Virus record (IMG/VR): IMGVR_UViG_3300011113_000492
Coordinates: 1-64,000 of that record
Direction: 5' to 3' (one strand)
Source of the DNA: a virus
Length of the DNA stretch: 64,000 nt
Each line of letters opens with the position of its first letter. Position 1 is the first letter of the stretch. Below, piece after piece: positions 41,621-49,406 of this stretch. Both the position numbers and the translations under genes were made by a program. A model generated the notes under the pieces. That model ran no database searches and was not told where the DNA came from. It saw only the letters and a program-made list of their open reading frames with translations.

Positions 41621-42871
41621 ATGACTTTCGAAAAAAAGAAAATTGGCTTTGTAGGTATTGGAAAACTGGGTTTAGATTGCGCCGAAGTTATGGCCGAAAA
41701 ACACGACGTCTGGGGCTATGATATTTACCCACGCACCAGTGACACTGTGAAAGTTTGTGATATTAAGGAACTATGCGAAAATGCCGAATGGATTTTTATT
41801 GCTGTTCCTACTCCACATGCAGAAGGATATGATGGCTCAGTGCCATCTAGCCATATGGAACCAAAAGACTTTGGCCATGATGCTGTTATTGATGCAATTA
41901 ACAAAGTTAATCAGTATTCCAATACCAGCAAAAAAGTGGTATTAATTAGCACAGTACTTCCTGGCACTACTCGAAGAAAATTTATTACTCTACTAGACAA
42001 AAAACATCAATTTTTGTATAACCCTTATTTGATTGCCATGGGCAGTGTTAAATGGGATATGGCCAATCCGGAGATGGTTATTATTGGTACCGAAGACGGC
42101 AGTCTTACTGGAGTAGCCGGAGAGTTGATCGACTTGTACAAGACTATGATGCAGAACGATCCCCGTTACGAAGTAGGAACATGGGATGAATGCGAAGCTA
42201 TTAAAATCTTTTATAACACATATATCAGTGCCAAAGTGGGCATTGTGAATATGATTCAAGACTTTGCCATGAAGATTGGCAATATTAATGTGGATGTGGT
42301 CACTAATGCATTGGCCCGTAGTACCATGCGTTTACAAGGACCCAAGTACATGACCGCAGGCATGGGCGATGCTGGTGCTTGCCACCCACGTGACAACATT
42401 GCACTACGTTGGCTTGCTAATCACTATGAAGTTGGATACGATTTGTTTGATACCATCATGCATGCCAGAGAAATTCAAGCAAAGAATTTGGGATTATTTT
42501 TAGTCGAACAATCCAAAGCTACAGGTTTACCTATTGTCATTCATGGTAAAGCATATAAACCGGACGTTGAATACTGCATCGGTTCTTACTCTACCCTAGT
42601 AGGACATTATGTTAAAGAAGCTGGATGTGCAGTATCATATGTAGATCCATTGGCAGATAATAAAGATGAAGTCGTAGCAGAAGTGAATGGACCAGCTGTT
42701 TATCTGTGGGCGCATAATCGTAAAATTACCTATGAATACACAGGCGAACAAGCGGACACAAAACCGTATTGTGTAATCGCTCCTGGCAGTATCATTGTTG
42801 ATCCGTGGCGTAAACTAAGTTCGGCAAACGGTATTACTGTAGTACACTATGGCAATACGCGACATCACTAA
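41621..42871 (+). CDS. UDP-glucose/GDP-mannose dehydrogenase family protein
   Basis: The 416-aa NAD-dependent enzyme oxidises nucleotide sugars to uronic acids. KIGFVGIGKLGLDCAEVMAE is the nucleotide-binding loop; AVPTPHAEG and VLPGTT follow; the catalytic Cys lies in GACHPRDNIAL. C-terminal KAYKPDVEYCIGS and the end are typical. The ATG at 41621 has AAGGAA upstream. The next genes encode a 2OG oxygenase and an amidinotransferase. A modified uronic sugar is a possible product. Confidence 0.9.
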   Translation: MTFEKKKIGFVGIGKLGLDCAEVMAEKHDVWGYDIYPRTSDTVKVCDIKELCENAEWIFIAVPTPHAEGYDGSVPSSHMEPKDFGHDAVIDAINKVNQYSNTSKKVVLISTVLPGTTRRKFITLLDKKHQFLYNPYLIAMGSVKWDMANPEMVIIGTEDGSLTGVAGELIDLYKTMMQNDPRYEVGTWDECEAIKIFYNTYISAKVGIVNMIQDFAMKIGNINVDVVTNALARSTMRLQGPKYMTAGMGDAGACHPRDNIALRWLANHYEVGYDLFDTIMHAREIQAKNLGLFLVEQSKATGLPIVIHGKAYKPDVEYCIGSYSTLVGHYVKEAGCAVSYVDPLADNKDEVVAEVNGPAVYLWAHNRKITYEYTGEQADTKPYCVIAPGSIIVDPWRKLSSANGITVVHYGNTRHH

Positions 42872-42872
42872 G

Positions 42873-43367
42873 ATGCACCTTGCGAGGTTCTGGGATGAAG
42901 AATACAAAAATTTAAACTATATCCAAGAACCTTTCAATGATTCTGACAGTGTGGCTCAGTGGGTCACCCAGGGATACTCTGGACCTTTTACAGGGTGGAT
43001 GTGTGACATGCGTAATCCCCAACCAAGCTGGAATCAAAAATTTATTGACATTTTTGAAGCTAAAGGTTGGAAAGACATAGGCACTAGTTATTATCGAATG
43101 GATACAGGCACTGTATTGCCCAATCATCGAGATCTTTATAAAAAGTACATTGAATTATTTAATTTGCAAGGTCGCGAATATAATATATATCGCGCTATTG
43201 TTTTTCTAGAAGATTGGGAGTCTGGACATTATGCCGAATATGATAATAATTCATTTGTGGGCTGGCGAGCTGGTGATTGTGTAATGTGGCGTTATGATAC
43301 ACCACACATGGCCGCTAATCTAGGATCATTGCCAAGATATACTCTTCAAATAACAGGTCATCAATGA
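42873..43367 (+). CDS. 2OG-Fe(II) oxygenase-like protein
   Basis: The protein (164 aa) contains NHRD, a likely HxD metal pair, a distal His in TPHMAAN and a 2OG-binding Arg in PRYTLQITG, in the right order. I chose ATG 42873, one base after the ugd stop; ATG 42849 would add eight residues and overlap ugd. No clear Shine-Dalgarno exists at either. The substrate is unknown. It overlaps the amidinotransferase start by four bases. Confidence 0.75.
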   Translation: MHLARFWDEEYKNLNYIQEPFNDSDSVAQWVTQGYSGPFTGWMCDMRNPQPSWNQKFIDIFEAKGWKDIGTSYYRMDTGTVLPNHRDLYKKYIELFNLQGREYNIYRAIVFLEDWESGHYAEYDNNSFVGWRAGDCVMWRYDTPHMAANLGSLPRYTLQITGHQ

Positions 43368-44377
43368 AAATAAACAGTAAAAACGAATACGATAAATTAA
43401 TGTCTTGTGTAGTCGGTGACGCCACTGCTGCCCGCTTTCCTGAATTAGATGAAATCTTTAATTATAATAAAGAAGTAACTAATTGGAAAGAAACACCGTT
43501 ACCTCATGGTAAATTTTCACAGTATATTATAGACGAAGCAAACGAAGATTTACAAATACTTGCAGATACTCTAAAGTCTTCAGGAGTAGATGTATATCGT
43601 CCCACAGACATAGATCATGCACATATTGTCAAAACACACGAATGGGAAACAGATGGTATGTACAATTACTGTCCCAGAGATGTATTGTTAGTTGTCGACG
43701 ATCTAGTTATTGAATGTCCTATGGTTTATAGAAGTCGACAGTTCGAATCGGCCGCGTATTTTAAAATTAAGACAAAAGCTATTCAAGATGATGCACGATG
43801 GATCAGTGCGCCTAGGCCAAGATTGCTGACTCAAGACACTTATGTAATGGATGGAAACATTGTTCTCAGCGAGAGAGAACCTATGTTTGATGCTGCAAAT
43901 ATTCTAAGACATAACAATGACATTTTATATCTTGTTAGTAACAGTGGTAATCGACTTGGAGCAAAATGGTTACAGAATATTTTAGGCAAAAAATATCGAG
44001 TACATATAATCGACAATCTCTACAGTTATGCACACATAGATAGTACAATAAGTATTTTACGTGATGGATTGGTAGTATTGAATGGCAGTAGAGTCAACGA
44101 AACTAATTGTCCAGCACTGTTTAAAGGTTGGGATAAAATATATGTTAATGATGTTGTGCCACAAAATTTTCATCAATATCCTTATGCCAGCAAATGGATA
44201 GCACTTAATATGTTAAGTATAGATCCCAATACTGTTATTGTAGATAAAAATCAAACAAATTTGATTACAGACATAGAAAAAAAAGGAATTACAGTTGTCC
44301 CTTTAGAACTCAGACACAGTAGAACATTGGGCGGCGGATTTCATTGTGTAACGCTAGACTTACATCGTCAGCACTAA
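43364..44377 (+). CDS. Amidinotransferase (GATM-like)
   Basis: This 337-aa protein has the five-bladed amidinotransferase fold. NYCPRDVLLVVDD gives the substrate-binding region, SYAHIDSTISILRDG the catalytic His, and the C-terminal LGGGFHCVTLDLHR the nucleophilic Cys (~residue 326). It would transfer an amidino group from arginine to an amine. In this operon (dehydrogenase, oxygenase, amidinotransferase, methyltransferase-like, radical SAM) it may modify a sugar or a small molecule. It begins in the oxygenase stop. Confidence 0.85.
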   Translation: MKINSKNEYDKLMSCVVGDATAARFPELDEIFNYNKEVTNWKETPLPHGKFSQYIIDEANEDLQILADTLKSSGVDVYRPTDIDHAHIVKTHEWETDGMYNYCPRDVLLVVDDLVIECPMVYRSRQFESAAYFKIKTKAIQDDARWISAPRPRLLTQDTYVMDGNIVLSEREPMFDAANILRHNNDILYLVSNSGNRLGAKWLQNILGKKYRVHIIDNLYSYAHIDSTISILRDGLVVLNGSRVNETNCPALFKGWDKIYVNDVVPQNFHQYPYASKWIALNMLSIDPNTVIVDKNQTNLITDIEKKGITVVPLELRHSRTLGGGFHCVTLDLHRQH

Positions 44378-44380
44378 ATA
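44373..44380 (+). promoter_or_regulatory. Possible late promoter (ACTAAATA)
   Basis: ACTAAATA at the amidinotransferase stop gives an expected start ~18 nt before the ATG at 44404. The leader is AAT-rich without a Shine-Dalgarno. Confidence 0.35.
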
Positions 44381-44403
44381 AATTATTGAACAATAATAAT
44401 AAT

Positions 44404-45120
44404 ATGAGTCAATTTAATAATTATAGCAATGTAATCTTTGATGCGTTTTGTCTGCATACTAAAAGAAAAGAAATTATCGATCGTAAGCAAGAGATCATTG
44501 ATAGAATATTAGAATTTTACAATTTTGCGGCTGACAGTATTTTATTTGTGGGATTTAATCCTGCTATTTTTTCTAGTAGAGTCAAAGAAATTTTTATTAC
44601 AGAAGTAAGCGATGAAATATTTAATTGGTTACGCAGTCAAGGTATTCTTGTAAATAAATTTGATCAGCCTAGAAAATTTGATATTATTGTAGCATTTGAT
44701 GAATATTTAACCTTTGCGGACAATGAGGATGATCAAAAAAATAAAATTGACTCTCTCTGCAAATTAGCCAATAACTTGGTTATTACAACTATTAAAGATT
44801 ATAAAAATCAAGAATTCAAAGATAGAGAGTATAGTCAGCCTGTAATTATCAAATCTGATAATAAGTTGACAGCATACACTGAAATTCACGACTGGGATAT
44901 GCGCGATAAGAATGTATTTACTACAGCGTTATATCAATTGAGCGGTAAAGAAGCGGTATGCTGTGATATGTTTAACAGACGAACTCTTTATTTTAAACAG
45001 TTGGCTAAATTTTCCTTAGATGCCGGTGCTGACAGTTTTTTAGTGCATAAAAACTTAATGTATAAAAGTTTAATCAAAAAGAATTACGAACACGTTGTAA
45101 GTATTAATTTCGAAAAATAA
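44404..45120 (+). CDS. Rossmann-like protein, methyltransferase-like
   Basis: The 238-aa protein has alternating strands and helices with DSILFVGFNPAIFSSRVKEI and KFDIIVAFDEYLTF, reminiscent of a class I methyltransferase-like fold but without a clear GxGxG. The ATG at 44404 follows an AAT-rich leader and starts MSQFNNYSNVIFDAF. No catalytic motif is recognised. It belongs to the same run as the amidinotransferase and radical SAM genes. Confidence 0.6.
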   Translation: MSQFNNYSNVIFDAFCLHTKRKEIIDRKQEIIDRILEFYNFAADSILFVGFNPAIFSSRVKEIFITEVSDEIFNWLRSQGILVNKFDQPRKFDIIVAFDEYLTFADNEDDQKNKIDSLCKLANNLVITTIKDYKNQEFKDREYSQPVIIKSDNKLTAYTEIHDWDMRDKNVFTTALYQLSGKEAVCCDMFNRRTLYFKQLAKFSLDAGADSFLVHKNLMYKSLIKKNYEHVVSINFEK

Positions 45121-45124
45121 ATCA

Positions 45125-46423
45125 ATGTTTGACAAAACTTTTTGCTCTAGTCCCTGGTTCCACCTAAAATTAAAATACGACGGCACTTTTGCAGAATGTA
45201 GATGGGGGGATAAAAAATCCAATCATAATTTTACCACAAGTATTGTGCAATTTTACAATAGCAAGCAAATGTCCCATATGAGAACGCAGCTATTAAATGG
45301 AGAGAAACCCGATATTTGTGAAACTTGTTATTATGAGGAAACATTTGGAAAATTAAATGGCAGAATTCGTCAATTGAATAAGAGCGGAATTGATAAAAAT
45401 AATTTTGCATTAACAACAAGAAGTAGTCCGCATTACAGATTATTTGAATACAGTCAAAATAACAATGGGCAAGCAAATTATGAACCAGTCGATTTACAAA
45501 TAGATTTGGGCAACGTTTGTAATAGTGCATGTATTATGTGCGACCCATTTTCAAGTAGCAGATTGACATCGGATTACAATAAACTTAGTAAAACAAACCC
45601 GTTATTTCCTGTACCAACTCCTTATATATCTTGGACTCAGAATCCAACTCGACTAGACCAGTTTGTTAATGAACTTATTGAAATAAAGAATTTGAAATAC
45701 ATTCACTTCCTGGGAGGGGAGACACTATATGATCCTGCATTTTATACAATTTGTGAAAAACTAATAGACGCTGGTATTAGTAAAAATATCACTATTGGCA
45801 CAACAACCAATGGCACAATATATGATGATAGAGTGGTGAGATTAATAAATGAATTCGGCGGGTTTCATTTAGGTATTAGCATAGAAGCAGTTACTCCTAT
45901 CAATGATTATATCAGATATCCTGGCAAGTTAATTGATATTATTCCTAATATAGATAAGTTTTTAGAATTAAGAAAAACAACTAATCTTTTTGTCAGCCTA
46001 CGAATAACTCCTAATATTTTTACAATATACGATATAGATTTATTGATTAGATACATGCTTGAAAATCAAGTTATAGCAGAGAGTTGTAATATATTACAAA
46101 AACCAGCACAGCTCAGAATGGAATTATTGCCAGATGATATAAGACAGGAAATCGTTGCTAAGTTAAAAAAAGTAATAGAAGAGTTTCAATTAGAAAAATA
46201 TAACATAGTAAATGTACGGGTCACTGAATCAATTAAAAAAGTAATATCCGACATTGCTTATGAATATTTGAATTTTTTAGAAACATATTCCTCTCTGACA
46301 AATGAAGAAGAATTAAGACATAAACTAGTTGACTTTATCAAAGGATTTGAATCTCTGAGAGAAAATAGTATTTTAGATTATGCACCACGATATGAAAAAT
46401 TTCTCCGACATTACGGCTATTGA
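45125..46423 (+). CDS. Radical SAM protein 2 (twitch-type)
   Basis: This 432-aa protein has the [4Fe-4S] motif CNSACIMC in a GNVCNSACIMCDPFSSSRL context. A cysteine-containing N-terminal stretch (CSSPWFHLKLKYDG, CETCYYEE) may hold an auxiliary site. GGETLYD serves as the GGE motif. It differs from the 2394-3512 protein in sequence and neighbours. It would use S-adenosylmethionine for a radical reaction on an unknown substrate. It follows the Rossmann-like gene after four bases. Confidence 0.87.
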   Translation: MFDKTFCSSPWFHLKLKYDGTFAECRWGDKKSNHNFTTSIVQFYNSKQMSHMRTQLLNGEKPDICETCYYEETFGKLNGRIRQLNKSGIDKNNFALTTRSSPHYRLFEYSQNNNGQANYEPVDLQIDLGNVCNSACIMCDPFSSSRLTSDYNKLSKTNPLFPVPTPYISWTQNPTRLDQFVNELIEIKNLKYIHFLGGETLYDPAFYTICEKLIDAGISKNITIGTTTNGTIYDDRVVRLINEFGGFHLGISIEAVTPINDYIRYPGKLIDIIPNIDKFLELRKTTNLFVSLRITPNIFTIYDIDLLIRYMLENQVIAESCNILQKPAQLRMELLPDDIRQEIVAKLKKVIEEFQLEKYNIVNVRVTESIKKVISDIAYEYLNFLETYSSLTNEEELRHKLVDFIKGFESLRENSILDYAPRYEKFLRHYGY

Positions 46424-46766
46424 AACTACTCGCGTATTAGATATAAAGTTGGACTATCGTGTTCATGGTAGGTGTATATTTAACATGAGTATAAACGATC
46501 ACCAAATCGAATCTGGTGAATCTATTAAGTTAAATCTGTTTGATAACATACTTCTTAAAATTGAACTACTAGATTTTGATGAAGGCACAAGTGGCGTCGA
46601 AATCGAACACTTTAGTATCAACGAACTAGAAATATTACCAAAATATCAACATCTATCCAATAATAAAAAATGCTATGTCGATAATCTGGGATTATGGTAT
46701 TTCGAAATATCCGCACCATTTTATCCATGGTATCATCGTATTACAGGGCAAGGATGGATTGCTTGA
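46392..46766 (+). CDS. Hypothetical protein, 124 aa
   Basis: This protein (MKNFSDITAIETTRVLDIKL) overlaps the radical SAM end and appears beta-rich with VHGRCIFNMSINDHQIESGE and an aromatic end (WYHRITGQGWIA). ATG 46392 is chosen; ATG 46380 adds four residues. No recognised family. Its stop lies inside the promoter of uvsE. Confidence 0.6.
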   Translation: MKNFSDITAIETTRVLDIKLDYRVHGRCIFNMSINDHQIESGESIKLNLFDNILLKIELLDFDEGTSGVEIEHFSINELEILPKYQHLSNNKKCYVDNLGLWYFEISAPFYPWYHRITGQGWIA

Positions 46767-46791
46767 CAGATAAATTAAATGCTGCTATAAT
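46763..46791 (+). promoter_or_regulatory. Sigma70 promoter of uvsE (perfect consensus)
   Basis: TTGACA (46763-46768), a 17-nt spacer and TATAAT (46786-46791), both perfect. The ATG at 46798 sits six bases after TATAAT, so the transcript is predicted to be leaderless. Confidence 0.85.
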
Positions 46792-46797
46792 TATGGC

Positions 46798-47838
46798 ATG
46801 ACTACCACTATTACCCGACGTATTGGCTTTGCCTGCAAATGGATTGATAATGCCACTCAGATTGACGGCATTAAGGCCAAGGACGACTGTAAAAAGTATA
46901 ATACTGGTACAACTACCATTACTTGGTTAAATAAACAAAGTAAACAGGTTGCTGAAGAAAAGCTTTGGACATTGATGCGCCAGAATATCGAAGCAACAAA
47001 ACTCTTAGTAGAAAAGGTCAGTACACTTGAACCGCATCTTAGAATGGTACGACTCAGCAGTGATATACTGCCTGCTTACACTGAGCCAAGCTGGTCTTGG
47101 TTTTATAGATTACCCGATGTCCGAGCTTACGCAGAAAGACATTTCGGAACCATCGGTGATATTGCTAGGAAGATGGATGTTAGGCTTAGTATGCATCCTG
47201 GTCAGTTTGTGGTTCTGGCTAGTGATAGAGCAGATGTTGTAGATCGTAGCATAGAGGAATTTGAGTATCATGCGGATATGGCGAGATGGATGGGGTATGG
47301 TCAAAGATATCAGGACTTTAAGATCAATGTCCACATTGCCGGTAGAGCCGGTCCCCAAGGTATTCGCGCTGCCCTCAAAAGACTTACCCCCGAAGCAAGA
47401 AACTGCATCACCATCGAAAATGACGAAATCACATGGGGAATCGAAGACAGCCTCGAACTGGTCAACGATCTCGCTTTGGTGCTAGACATCCATCACCATT
47501 GGATTAAAACTGGAGAATACATTGAGAACAATGATGACCGTATTAAAAGGATTATTGATAGCTGGCGTGGTATGCGTCCTGTTATACATTACTCCGTTAG
47601 CCGTGAAGATGTACTTGTCGGCTATCCCGGACACGAACGCCCCTCTCTTGGTCCGTTGATGGAACAGGGCTACAAAAAAGGTAAACTACGAGCACACAGC
47701 GATTTTTACTGGAATGACGCGGTTAATACATGGGCAGTGACTCACAACGAATGGGCAGATATCATGTGCGAAAGTAAAGCCAAAAATTTGGCCAGCTTTG
47801 AACTGGCCAAATATGCTCAACTTAAAAATCTAATTTAG
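46798..47838 (+). CDS. uvsE: UV-damage endonuclease (UvsE/UVDE)
   Basis: This 346-aa TIM-barrel endonuclease cuts 5' of UV lesions for excision repair. Metal and substrate motifs in order: GFACKW, RLSSDIL, LSMHPGQFVVL, INVHIAGRAG, ITIENDEITW, LVLDIHHHW, IHYSVSRE and AHSDFYW. All are intact. UVDE genes occur in T4-like aquatic phages and fit sunlit waters. The stop codon (TAG) overlaps the convergent minus-strand gene. Confidence 0.95.
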   Translation: MTTTITRRIGFACKWIDNATQIDGIKAKDDCKKYNTGTTTITWLNKQSKQVAEEKLWTLMRQNIEATKLLVEKVSTLEPHLRMVRLSSDILPAYTEPSWSWFYRLPDVRAYAERHFGTIGDIARKMDVRLSMHPGQFVVLASDRADVVDRSIEEFEYHADMARWMGYGQRYQDFKINVHIAGRAGPQGIRAALKRLTPEARNCITIENDEITWGIEDSLELVNDLALVLDIHHHWIKTGEYIENNDDRIKRIIDSWRGMRPVIHYSVSREDVLVGYPGHERPSLGPLMEQGYKKGKLRAHSDFYWNDAVNTWAVTHNEWADIMCESKAKNLASFELAKYAQLKNLI

Positions 47839-48170
47839 ACTGTTTTTTTCTTTACAGTTGTTTTCTTAGCTGGAGCTGCCTTTTTAGCAGGTGCTTTTTT
47901 GGCTGTCACCTTTTTAACAGGTGCTTTTTTAACAGGTTTAACTTCTGCCGCAGGTACTGGATCGACTGCCTTGACTTCAACTGGTGCAGTCATCGGAGCA
48001 GGTTCCGCTTGTGGCGGTTCTACTTTATACGGTGCTTGTTTTTCAACCGCATTATCATTGATGATATCCAATGGATGTTTGTCAGATGATTGATCTTTTT
48101 TGGCATTGTTTGCGTTCCAGGCCCAGTATCCTAGAACAGCCAATACCACTAGTGCTACAATAATTTCCAT
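47835..48170 (-). CDS. Membrane-anchored Lys/Ala/Pro-rich protein (H1-like tail)
   Basis: The 111-aa protein has one N-terminal transmembrane helix (~2-19), a Pro-rich acidic middle (~45-75; VEPPQAEPAPMTAPVEVKAV) and a C-terminal tail of repeated KKAP/AKKA units (~78-111) resembling histone H1 or TonB-like tethers. AAGGAGATAAGA precedes the ATG. A DNA- or polyanion-binding membrane tether is possible. It converges with uvsE and overlaps its stop by four bases. Confidence 0.6.
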   Translation of the reverse strand: MEIIVALVVLAVLGYWAWNANNAKKDQSSDKHPLDIINDNAVEKQAPYKVEPPQAEPAPMTAPVEVKAVDPVPAAEVKPVKKAPVKKVTAKKAPAKKAAPAKKTTVKKKTV

Positions 48171-48237
48171 TCTTATCTCCTTGCAAGTTATTTGAATGTA
48201 TTATATTTACATCAGTGATCGAACACTAAAAAATATA

Positions 48238-48275
48238 TTGATTTATGTTGCAACCGCACATATAATTGCTAAATA
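48238..48275 (+). promoter_or_regulatory. Overlapping sigma70 and late promoters before phasin-like gene
   Basis: TTGATT (48238), 17-nt spacer and TATAAT (48261-48266) form a sigma70 promoter. GCTAAATA (48268-48275), which fits the late variant, follows at once. A leader of ~60 nt carries AAGGAG before ATG 48339. The arrangement mirrors that of hsp20. Confidence 0.6.
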
Positions 48276-48338
48276 CTTTGTGGGATGCTACATTGGGTGG
48301 GTCCCAAAAGAAGTAAATTTCGTCTTAAGGAGAAAATT

Positions 48339-48608
48339 ATGTTTACATATGACACATTAATCGACACCGTTCAAACCGGTAAAAAACAATTCGTGAATAC
48401 TTTTATTCAAAACGAAGCTGTTAAAAATGCAATGGTTACGTTCATTGATGCACAATCGGACTATACTAAAAAAGCCGCTAAGGTTAGTATGGACACTGCA
48501 ACGGTTCTTACCAGCGAATTCATGAAAGCTTCGCAAGAAGCTATGAAATTCGATTACAGTAAGTTTGGTGAAGGTTTTGGCAAAGCATTTTCTGCTGCCA
48601 AAAAGTAA
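48339..48608 (+). CDS. Phasin-like small helical protein
   Basis: The 89-aa protein (FTYDTLIDTVQTGKKQFVNT, VSMDTATVLTSEFMKASQEA) is fully helical, with the length and pattern of a short phasin domain and an Ala/Lys-rich end (GFGKAFSAAKK). Phasins coat polyhydroxyalkanoate granules in betaproteobacteria. No further evidence supports that role; it may be another granule- or membrane-surface protein. It has AAGGAG, its own promoter and terminator, so it is expressed as a single-gene unit. Confidence 0.5.
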   Translation: MFTYDTLIDTVQTGKKQFVNTFIQNEAVKNAMVTFIDAQSDYTKKAAKVSMDTATVLTSEFMKASQEAMKFDYSKFGEGFGKAFSAAKK

Positions 48609-48635
48609 TACTCAAGTACTACTTTTAATCCATAA

Positions 48636-48665
48636 AAACCTGCTGTTTTGGCGGGTTTCTTTTTG
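48636..48665 (+). terminator. Rho-independent terminator after phasin-like gene
   Basis: AAACCTGC pairs with GCGGGTTT around TGTTTTG (one G-U), followed by CTTTTT. It lies ~30 nt after the stop. Confidence 0.75.
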
Positions 48666-48666
48666 G

Positions 48667-48695
48667 TTGACCAATATTCCCAATTTTGCTATAAT
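48667..48695 (+). promoter_or_regulatory. Early sigma70 promoter 4
   Basis: TTGACC, 17-nt spacer with TTCCCAATTTTGC, TATAAT (48690-48695). It serves 48725, which has CGGAGTAAGA as ribosome site. Confidence 0.85.
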
Positions 48696-48724
48696 AATGG
48701 AATAGTAAACAAAACGGAGTAAGA

Positions 48725-48961
48725 ATGATTACCGCAGACAAGCTCGCCCTCCTGACTAATTTCCCTGCATTCATGCTTACTCAACTGATCCAGCAGGCAG
48801 GCTACAAGAAAGATAAGTTCAACACTGCCAAGTTTTTGGGACTTACCAATGGTGGCCAATTCTGCTACAGTGTTACCTACGTCGAGGACGGCGAAGAATG
48901 TAATACCAAAGTATTTCTAAATTATGACTCCGTTGCAGACGCAGTTTCTGCAGATTATTAA
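48725..48961 (+). CDS. Small early protein, 78 aa
   Basis: The protein (MITADKLALLTNFPAFMLTQL, FLGLTNGGQFCYSVTYVEDG) has a helical start and beta end; function unknown. It has a strong early promoter and GGAG ribosome site, so it should be among the first and most abundant products after infection. Confidence 0.65.
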   Translation: MITADKLALLTNFPAFMLTQLIQQAGYKKDKFNTAKFLGLTNGGQFCYSVTYVEDGEECNTKVFLNYDSVADAVSADY

Positions 48962-48989
48962 TATTGTAAAAAAACAACAATAATTTCGG

Positions 48990-49018
48990 TTGCTCGAAAT
49001 TCCCAATTTTGCTATAAT
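48990..49018 (+). promoter_or_regulatory. Early sigma70 promoter 5
   Basis: TTGCTC, 17-nt spacer with AAATTCCCAATTTTGC, TATAAT (49013-49018). It is almost identical to promoters at 21081 and 48667. Confidence 0.85.
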
Positions 49019-49049
49019 AATGACATCAAGTAACAAAACAGGAGTTGAT

Positions 49050-49406
49050 ATGTCTTACGTATTGTATCACACCAAAGAACGTGGTCGTCCACAAATCCTT
49101 CGTACCTATGCAACTCGCAAGGGTGCGCTGATCGGTATGCGAGCCAGCAACCGCAATGCTGGTTATGACATTCGTTATGCTGTGAAGACCAGCGCCAACG
49201 GCACTTTGGTTGAGACTGCTAGTAAAGTTGGTGTGTTCGCTACACTTCGCGCACCGTACGGTGTTATGGAGTACGAACTGTTCAACACCACTTTTCCTGT
49301 AGGCACCAAGACTGTGAAGAACTTGATGACCGGCAAGGATGTCGAAATCGCTGAAGATACTCCTTGGTGTTGCAATCCTGCATCTGAAACTTATTGGAGC
49401 ATGTAA
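49050..49406 (+). CDS. Early protein, 118 aa
   Basis: MSYVLYHTKERGRPQILRTY starts at 49050, with AGGAG upstream. It is a mixed alpha/beta protein with a basic N-terminal half (SNRNAGYDIRYAVKTSANG) and a Cys pair near the end (TPWCCNP). No family is recognised. Position and promoter place it in the early region, first of an overlapping run to 50690. Confidence 0.65.
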   Translation: MSYVLYHTKERGRPQILRTYATRKGALIGMRASNRNAGYDIRYAVKTSANGTLVETASKVGVFATLRAPYGVMEYELFNTTFPVGTKTVKNLMTGKDVEIAEDTPWCCNPASETYWSM

